64,000 bases of DNA from Paenibacillus taichungensis. Lineage in GTDB: Bacteria > Bacillota > Bacilli > Paenibacillales > Paenibacillaceae. The position numbers were made by a program, and so were the translations under genes. Where the stretch lies: assembly GCF_003287275.1 (NCBI RefSeq), contig NZ_QEVW01000006.1:372001-436000 (forward strand). Direction: 5' to 3'. Under the pieces are notes generated by a model. That model did no database searches, was not told the DNA's origin, and was given only the letters and a program-made list of their open reading frames with translations. Shown piece by piece: positions 59,446 to 64,000 of the stretch (its first letter is position 1; the number at the start of each line of letters is the position of its first letter).

Positions 59446-60684
59446 GTGAAAGATATTTTAATTCAAAGACTGACAACCTATGCTCAAATGGATACACAAT
59501 CCGATGAAAATAGTGAGACTTGCCCTTCCACACCAGGCCAGCTGGTCTTGGGTAAATACCTGGTTGAAGAATGCAAATCCATTGGATTGCAGGAAGTGAC
59601 CATGGATGATAACGGCTACGTAATGGCGACATTGCCATCCAACACAGACAAGGAGGTCCCAGTGATCGGTTTCCTCGCTCATCTGGATACCGCAACCGAC
59701 TTTACAGGCAAAGATGTCAAACCACAGGTCATTGACAACTATGATGGACAGGACATTGTTCTGAATCAGGAATTGGATGTGGTGTTATCCACCACTGATT
59801 TCCCGGAACTGCGTGAATATAAAGGCCACACTCTGATTACAACAGACGGCACAACACTGCTCGGTGCGGACAATAAAGCCGGCATTACCGAGATCATGAC
59901 GGCGATGGCCTACCTGATTGAACACCCCGAAATAAAACACGGAAAGATTCGTGTTGCTTTTACCCCGGATGAAGAGATTGGCCGTGGGCCGCATAAGTTC
60001 GATGTCCCTGTTTTTGGAGCCAAATATGCCTACACGGTGGACGGCGGCCCCCTTGGCGAACTGGAATACGAAAGTTTCAACGCGGCTGCTGCCAAAATCA
60101 CAGTACGGGGCACCAACGTGCACCCCGGCACAGCCAAAAACAAGATGGTCAATTCCGCTAAAATTGCAATGGAGTTGAATCGCCGATTGCCTGCGGAGGA
60201 AGCTCCCGAATTCACAGAAGGTTATGAAGGATTCTATCATTTGTTATCTATCGAGGGAGACGTCGAACTGACCAAGATGAGCTACATCATCAGGGACTTT
60301 GACCGGGAGAAGTTTGAGAAACGTAAAGCGTATTTGTTGGATGTCGTAAGCGAATTGAAAGGCAAATATGGTGAGAAAAGCATCTCCATTGAATTAAATG
60401 ATCAATACTATAACATGCGTGAAAAAATCGAACCTGTGCGCCAGATCGTCGATATTGCACACGAAGCGATGACTCGCCTTGATATCGAACCTGTCATTCG
60501 CCCAATTCGGGGAGGCACAGACGGTTCCCAGCTCTCGTACATGGGTATGCCTACACCCAATATCTTCACAGGCGGAGAGAACTATCACGGCAAATTCGAA
60601 TATGTATCGGTGGATAATATGGTTAAGGCCACACAGGTCATCGTGGAAATCGCTCAATTATTCGAACAGCGTGGAGATGTTTAA
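59446..60684 (+). CDS. pepT: Tripeptide aminopeptidase (peptidase T), M20B
   Basis: 412-aa cytosolic dizinc exopeptidase releasing the N-terminal residue of tripeptides. GTG start at 59446 with AAGGAGCG upstream. [11 protein letters not shown] (His and Asp ligands), [17 protein letters not shown] (bridging Asp), [11 protein letters not shown] (catalytic Glu pair), [19 protein letters not shown] and [28 protein letters not shown] are all intact. Length equals the family norm. Confidence 0.96.
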   Translation: MKDILIQRLTTYAQMDTQSDENSETCPSTPGQLVLGKYLVEECKSIGLQEVTMDDNGYVMATLPSNTDKEVPVIGFLAHLDTATDFTGKDVKPQVIDNYDGQDIVLNQELDVVLSTTDFPELREYKGHTLITTDGTTLLGADNKAGITEIMTAMAYLIEHPEIKHGKIRVAFTPDEEIGRGPHKFDVPVFGAKYAYTVDGGPLGELEYESFNAAAAKITVRGTNVHPGTAKNKMVNSAKIAMELNRRLPAEEAPEFTEGYEGFYHLLSIEGDVELTKMSYIIRDFDREKFEKRKAYLLDVVSELKGKYGEKSISIELNDQYYNMREKIEPVRQIVDIAHEAMTRLDIEPVIRPIRGGTDGSQLSYMGMPTPNIFTGGENYHGKFEYVSVDNMVKATQVIVEIAQLFEQRGDV

Positions 60685-60712
60685 TCCGTATCTAGATCAA
60701 TAGAACGACAAA

Positions 60713-60741
60713 GAAAAAAACCTCCACCTGACAGGTGGAGG
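60713..60741 (-). terminator. Terminator after the Crp-like regulator
   Basis: CCTCCACCT and AGGTGGAGG pair around GAC; on the minus strand seven T follow. It faces the gene ending at 60828. Confidence 0.8.
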
Positions 60742-60746
60742 CAACG

Positions 60747-60786
60747 GACACCCCCTTGCCTGAAGAGAGGGTGTCTTTACATTTTT
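60747..60786 (+). terminator. Terminator after pepT
   Basis: GACACCC (60747-60753) and GGGTGTC (60769-60775) pair, then TTTACATTTTT. It stands back to back with the opposite-strand terminator at 60713-60741. Confidence 0.75.
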
Positions 60787-60827
60787 GCCGTACAACAGTT
60801 GTGAAAGCAATGCCATCTTAACCTTAT

Positions 60828-61520
60828 TTATTCGTACATATTACCTCCCGCAATTTCACGTAACTGCTCCAGATTGCAGATGACAATGTTGCGCTGTTCT
60901 TTGCGGATGATATCACGATCGCGGAGGTCATGAATGACCCGGTTCAAGTGTCTATAGCTCGTTCCCAGCATATCCGCCAGCTCTGTCAGTTTAGAGGTCT
61001 GGATTTCTTCCGTGATCTGCTCTCCTTGCTCCATCGTGGACAACAAATAGCTTGCAAAACGGCTCTCGACGGGATAGAGCAGGTTGAGACTCGACAGATT
61101 CGAGAAGGTATATAATTTGTGGGTCACATGGCTAAGCATAAAATGAAGAAACTTCGGGTTTTCAGCATATGTATTCTTGAGGTAGCGATAGCTTACACCG
61201 AGCAGTAAGCTTTTGTTGACGGATTCCACCGTGTTTTTGGCTTCCTTGCCATTGACCAGCTCCAGATCACCTACCAGCGCAGGCGGCATACTGAAACGAA
61301 GTAACAAGGACTTGCCATTGGGCAGTGTTGTATAAATCTTAAGTTTACCTTGGACGAGAAAATATAATCGTTCGGGACATTCACCTTTGGCACATATAAT
61401 CTCGCCTTTGGAAGCTTCGAGCAACCTTAATTCAGCAAGCGCAGGTTCGTCGAGCACCTGATCCAGGCCATGCTCACGCGCAAGCTGGCGCAGCAATTCA
61501 AAGTCCATAATTTCTCTCAT
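60828..61520 (-). CDS. Crp/Fnr family regulator (YeiL-like)
   Basis: 230 aa: cyclic-nucleotide-binding-type beta barrel (about 25-140, GEIICAKGECPERLYFLVQGKLKIY), long dimer helix and C-terminal winged helix with LTELADMLGTSYRHLNRVIHDLRD as recognition helix. No Fnr-type Cys cluster is evident, only scattered Cys (residues about 43, 47, 219). ATG 61520 follows GGGGG by eight bases. Ligand and targets unknown; the nearby divergent chemoreceptor could be one. Confidence 0.88.
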   Translation of the reverse strand: MREIMDFELLRQLAREHGLDQVLDEPALAELRLLEASKGEIICAKGECPERLYFLVQGKLKIYTTLPNGKSLLLRFSMPPALVGDLELVNGKEAKNTVESVNKSLLLGVSYRYLKNTYAENPKFLHFMLSHVTHKLYTFSNLSSLNLLYPVESRFASYLLSTMEQGEQITEEIQTSKLTELADMLGTSYRHLNRVIHDLRDRDIIRKEQRNIVICNLEQLREIAGGNMYE

Positions 61521-61805
61521 CTCGGATACCCCCTCTGTGTGAATCTACATATACAATGGACACATGTCCCATAAACGATATAGGTTCGTACAAATATCTT
61601 GATATAAAAATAGTTACAACTAGATTTTATATCCAATACATTCATTTAAATGGGAAATATTTTAAGATTCAGCCTTCAAAATGACAATATTTTATGAAAA
61701 AAGAAGTACATGATAGCGCACTCTTATCCGATGAAAGATAAAGCAATAAGCATAGTTACAACTGCTAATTAGAATTCAAATAATGAAAGGATGGTTCTAC
61801 CTGTT

Positions 61806-62645
61806 ATGAACGTTGTAGATGCTCTTTTGAAAGTAATGCCTTATATCCGAATGATTCTTAGAGAACCAGCCAGTCTAACGGTGTATGATCACGAGAAAGT
61901 ACTGTATTCTGTCTCCACTGATAAGTTCAATCTCGGATTCAACGAAGGCGATCCTCTCTTGGATGGATATAAGAACTTCACCGCTCTCACGAACGGAAAC
62001 GAAGCCTCCCTCACCCACCTGCCGGCAGAATACTACGGTATCGAACTGGATGTCCTTAATATTCCGATCTTTGATGATAATCATCAGGTCGTTGCTATTT
62101 TCTGCGTATCGTATGATCAATCGAACCAGAATCAGCTTGAAGCTATTATACAAGAAAACCAAACGATTAACGGAAACCTGGTTGAAATGGTCCAGCACGT
62201 TGCCGCTCATGCGGAAGAATTGCAGGCCACCAGCGAACAGATCCTGGAGAATACACGCCTGGCGGTAAAAAATTCGTCTCAGATCAACAAGGTTGCCGGG
62301 TTCATTCGTGAAATCTCGGAACAGACCAACTTGCTTGGGCTCAATGCCGCTATCGAAGCTGCGCGTGTAGGTGAAGCGGGGGCAGGCTTTGGTGTGGTCG
62401 CAACGGAAGTGCGCAAACTTTCTGTCGATGCCAAACAGGCTACCAGCGATATCGATATTAGCTTGAAAGATGTACAACAGGTGATCAAACAGATGGAAGT
62501 CGAAGTTTCTCAAATTGCCGCTTCTTCTCAGGAGCAAGCGACGCTTGTATCTTCCTTTACGGATGTCATCGAGAAGCTGAATGAAGCAGGGGAACGCATG
62601 AAAGCTCTGTCTGAGCAGCTCATCAGTTACTCTGTGAACGATTAA
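61806..62645 (+). CDS. Soluble methyl-accepting chemotaxis-type receptor
   Basis: About 279 aa, no membrane helix. N-terminal sensor of about 115 residues ([28 protein letters not shown]), then a short antiparallel coiled coil ending in the CheA/CheW-binding tip [39 protein letters not shown]. Resembles Bacillus YfmS-type soluble receptors. The start is uncertain: ATG 61806 or ATG 61791; the AAAGG site lies 15 or zero bases away respectively. A weak flagellar-type -10 (CCGATGAA) lies upstream near 61730. Confidence 0.88.
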   Translation: MNVVDALLKVMPYIRMILREPASLTVYDHEKVLYSVSTDKFNLGFNEGDPLLDGYKNFTALTNGNEASLTHLPAEYYGIELDVLNIPIFDDNHQVVAIFCVSYDQSNQNQLEAIIQENQTINGNLVEMVQHVAAHAEELQATSEQILENTRLAVKNSSQINKVAGFIREISEQTNLLGLNAAIEAARVGEAGAGFGVVATEVRKLSVDAKQATSDIDISLKDVQQVIKQMEVEVSQIAASSQEQATLVSSFTDVIEKLNEAGERMKALSEQLISYSVND

Positions 62646-62723
62646 GAAAACGTGCATCTCCCTATGGGAGGTTACCCTTTCCCTCAAAGATAGCTGAACA
62701 CTAACTACTTTATATGTAATAAA

Positions 62724-62785
62724 CAGGACTTAGAATCGCCGTCCCTGTGACGGACATTCCAAGTCCTGTTTCATTTGTCTTTTTA
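62724..62785. terminator. Terminator between chemoreceptor and symporter genes
   Basis: CAGGACTT and AAGTCCTG with inner GAAT/ATTC and CCGTC/GACGG form a long hairpin; TTTCATTTGTCTTTTT follows on the plus strand. It overlaps the symporter stop at 62783. Confidence 0.8.
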
Positions 62786-64000
62786 TCGTGGTGTACGTGG
62801 AGTTCCCACTACCTCGGCCTCCGACTCCCAGCATTCGACTTCGCCCGGAATGTGAATACGATCCCGAGTAAAGATCGGATCACGTCCTTCGGCCTTTTGT
62901 TTCTTGTAATCCTTCAGCGCATCGAATGTCACCTTGGACAGCATCAGGATGGCAATTAGATTCACCACAACCATCAGACCCATGAACAGGTCGGCCAGAT
63001 CCCATACCAGCTGTACCTTGGCAATAGCACCGAACAGTACCATCGCGATGACACACACACGGTATACCCACAGCCATACTTTATTGGATTTGATAAACTC
63101 AATATTGGTTTCCCCGTAGTAATAATTCCCGATGAGCGTACTAAAGGCAAACAGGAACACCATCACTGCCAAAAATCCGGACGCCCATGAACCTATATGC
63201 ACACTTAATGCCGCTTGAGTTAATTCAATCCCGCCCAGATTGGAACCTTTGTACACGCCTGATAACAAAATAATCATGGCCGTGCTTGTACAAATAACCA
63301 GGGTATCCGTCAACACGCCAAATGCCTGAATAAGACCTTGTTTAACCGGATGCGTTGTATCCGCCGTAGCGGCAGCATTCGGTGCACTACCCATACCCGC
63401 CTCATTGGAGAACAAACCACGTTTGACACCATTCATCAGCGCGGCTCCAAGTGTACCACCCGCGACCTGTTCAATGCCGAAGGCATTTTTCACAATCAGC
63501 GCAATCATGGCCGGAAGTTGTGTAATGTTCGACAGAACAACAAATGCAGCAACGCCAATGTACAGTACAGCAAGAACAACGACGATGTATTCGGACGCCT
63601 TTGCAATCCGTTTAACACCACCCATAATGATTCCTGCGAATACAACGGCCATAATTATGCCTACAGTCAACCGATCGATGCCGAAAGAATTTTTGAATGC
63701 GACTGTAATCGTGTTGGACTGCACAGCATTAAAGACCAAACCGAACGACAACGTAATGAGAATTGCGAACAATATCCCCATCCATCGTTTCCCGAGGCCA
63801 CGCTCCATATAATAAGCCGGCCCTCCGCGGAATCCGCCCTTATCTTTGATTTTATAAATTTGGGCAAGCGTACTCTCCACAAAACTCGAAGCCGCACCAA
63901 AAATTGCGATAACCCACATCCAGAATACAGCCCCTGGTCCCCCCAGTGCGATTGCCAGTGCTATACCGGTAATATTCCCGGTCCCCACGCGGGCTGCCAT
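62783..64000 (-). CDS. Sodium:alanine symporter family protein, AgcS (5' end cut by window)
   Basis: At least 405 aa of a multi-span amino-acid carrier that co-transports alanine or glycine with Na+. Signature blocks: ARVGTGNITGIALAIALGGPGAVFWMW, GGPAYYMERGLGKRW, GLFSNEAGMGSAPNAAATADTTHPVKQG and FSTLIGNYYYGE. The usual N-terminus (about 70-80 residues) lies beyond the window; the Met at the very edge is an internal residue of the conserved RVGTGNI segment, not the start. The C-terminus is hydrophilic. Confidence 0.93.
   Translation of the reverse strand: MAARVGTGNITGIALAIALGGPGAVFWMWVIAIFGAASSFVESTLAQIYKIKDKGGFRGGPAYYMERGLGKRWMGILFAILITLSFGLVFNAVQSNTITVAFKNSFGIDRLTVGIIMAVVFAGIIMGGVKRIAKASEYIVVVLAVLYIGVAAFVVLSNITQLPAMIALIVKNAFGIEQVAGGTLGAALMNGVKRGLFSNEAGMGSAPNAAATADTTHPVKQGLIQAFGVLTDTLVICTSTAMIILLSGVYKGSNLGGIELTQAALSVHIGSWASGFLAVMVFLFAFSTLIGNYYYGETNIEFIKSNKVWLWVYRVCVIAMVLFGAIAKVQLVWDLADLFMGLMVVVNLIAILMLSKVTFDALKDYKKQKAEGRDPIFTRDRIHIPGEVECWESEAEVVGTPRTPR

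Noticed and set aside
61720-61760. Flagellar sigma promoter for the chemoreceptor
   Set aside because: Only the -10-like CCGATGAA is present; no TAAA at the required distance.
61875-62687. Open frame of about 270 codons on the minus strand
   Set aside because: Antisense to the chemoreceptor gene; the sense strand has the unmistakable receptor tip motif.
1-64000. tRNA, rRNA, prophage, insertion sequence or CRISPR array
   Set aside because: No cloverleaf, rRNA signature, transposase or integrase gene, or spacer-repeat array was found on either strand.

Overview
The window looks like a chromosome segment of a Paenibacillus-type Firmicute. This is inferred from strong GGAGG-type ribosome binding sites, A/T-flanked rho-independent terminators, many sugar ABC transporters with lipoprotein binding proteins, secreted polysaccharide lyases and hydrolases, PadR/HAAS and PepSY gene pairs, and close matches to Bacillus families (YjlB, UPF0316, NamA, LspA). 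No rRNA, tRNA, CRISPR array, prophage or insertion sequence was seen. Both edges cut genes: a sugar permease on the left and an alanine/sodium symporter on the right.

Layout. 1-2.1 kb: end of a sugar ABC operon. 2.3-8.1 kb: lspA, a PadR-HAAS pair with a striking inverted-repeat operator, and a five-gene operon holding a glutathionylspermidine-synthase-like ATP-grasp ligase, DUF350 membrane protein, small lipoprotein and nucleoside hydrolase. 8.3-10.6 kb: an ABC-F ATPase preceded by an upstream peptide and intrinsic terminator, i.e. an attenuator. 10.7-14.6 kb: kinase/glycosyltransferase pair, then a TetR regulator and a flavodoxin-like reductase that share an operator. 14.7-24.1 kb: a complete manno-oligosaccharide locus. 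24.2-32.4 kb: pectate lyase, UPF0316 protein, an unusual leucine-dehydrogenase-like gene, an ABC exporter and a GH43-lectin galactanase. 32.6-36.4 kb: two-component system with two PepSY proteins and 11-bp-phased direct repeats in front of both. 36.5-39.8 kb: NAD(P)-binding protein and a DUF1641-NDH-2 operon with a Rex-type operator. 39.8-42.6 kb: a cysteine-hydrolase-like protein and an ECF sigma factor fused to a related but Cys-less domain. 42.7-50.3 kb: CsbD, epimerase, cupin, DUF1835, TVP38, an HNH protein with a 49-aa zinc-ribbon gene, and an acyltransferase. 50.5-56.3 kb: photolyase, SARP-type response regulator and a hybrid kinase with two kinase modules. 56.4-64 kb: START-domain protein, methyltransferase, NamA, PepT, Crp-like regulator, soluble chemoreceptor, symporter.

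How genes work together. In the mannan locus an ABC importer brings in manno-oligosaccharides. A GH113 hydrolase and a GH130 phosphorylase trim them, cellobiose 2-epimerase turns mannobiose into mannosyl-glucose, and a second GH130 enzyme phosphorolyses that to mannose-1-phosphate and glucose. A LacI regulator closes the locus, and three CG-centred operators sit on two matching divergent promoters. Pectate lyase and the galactanase extend the plant-cell-wall theme. The least explained candidates for new biology are the sigma-hydrolase pair, the ATP-grasp/GlyGly-lipoprotein operon and the ABC-F leader.
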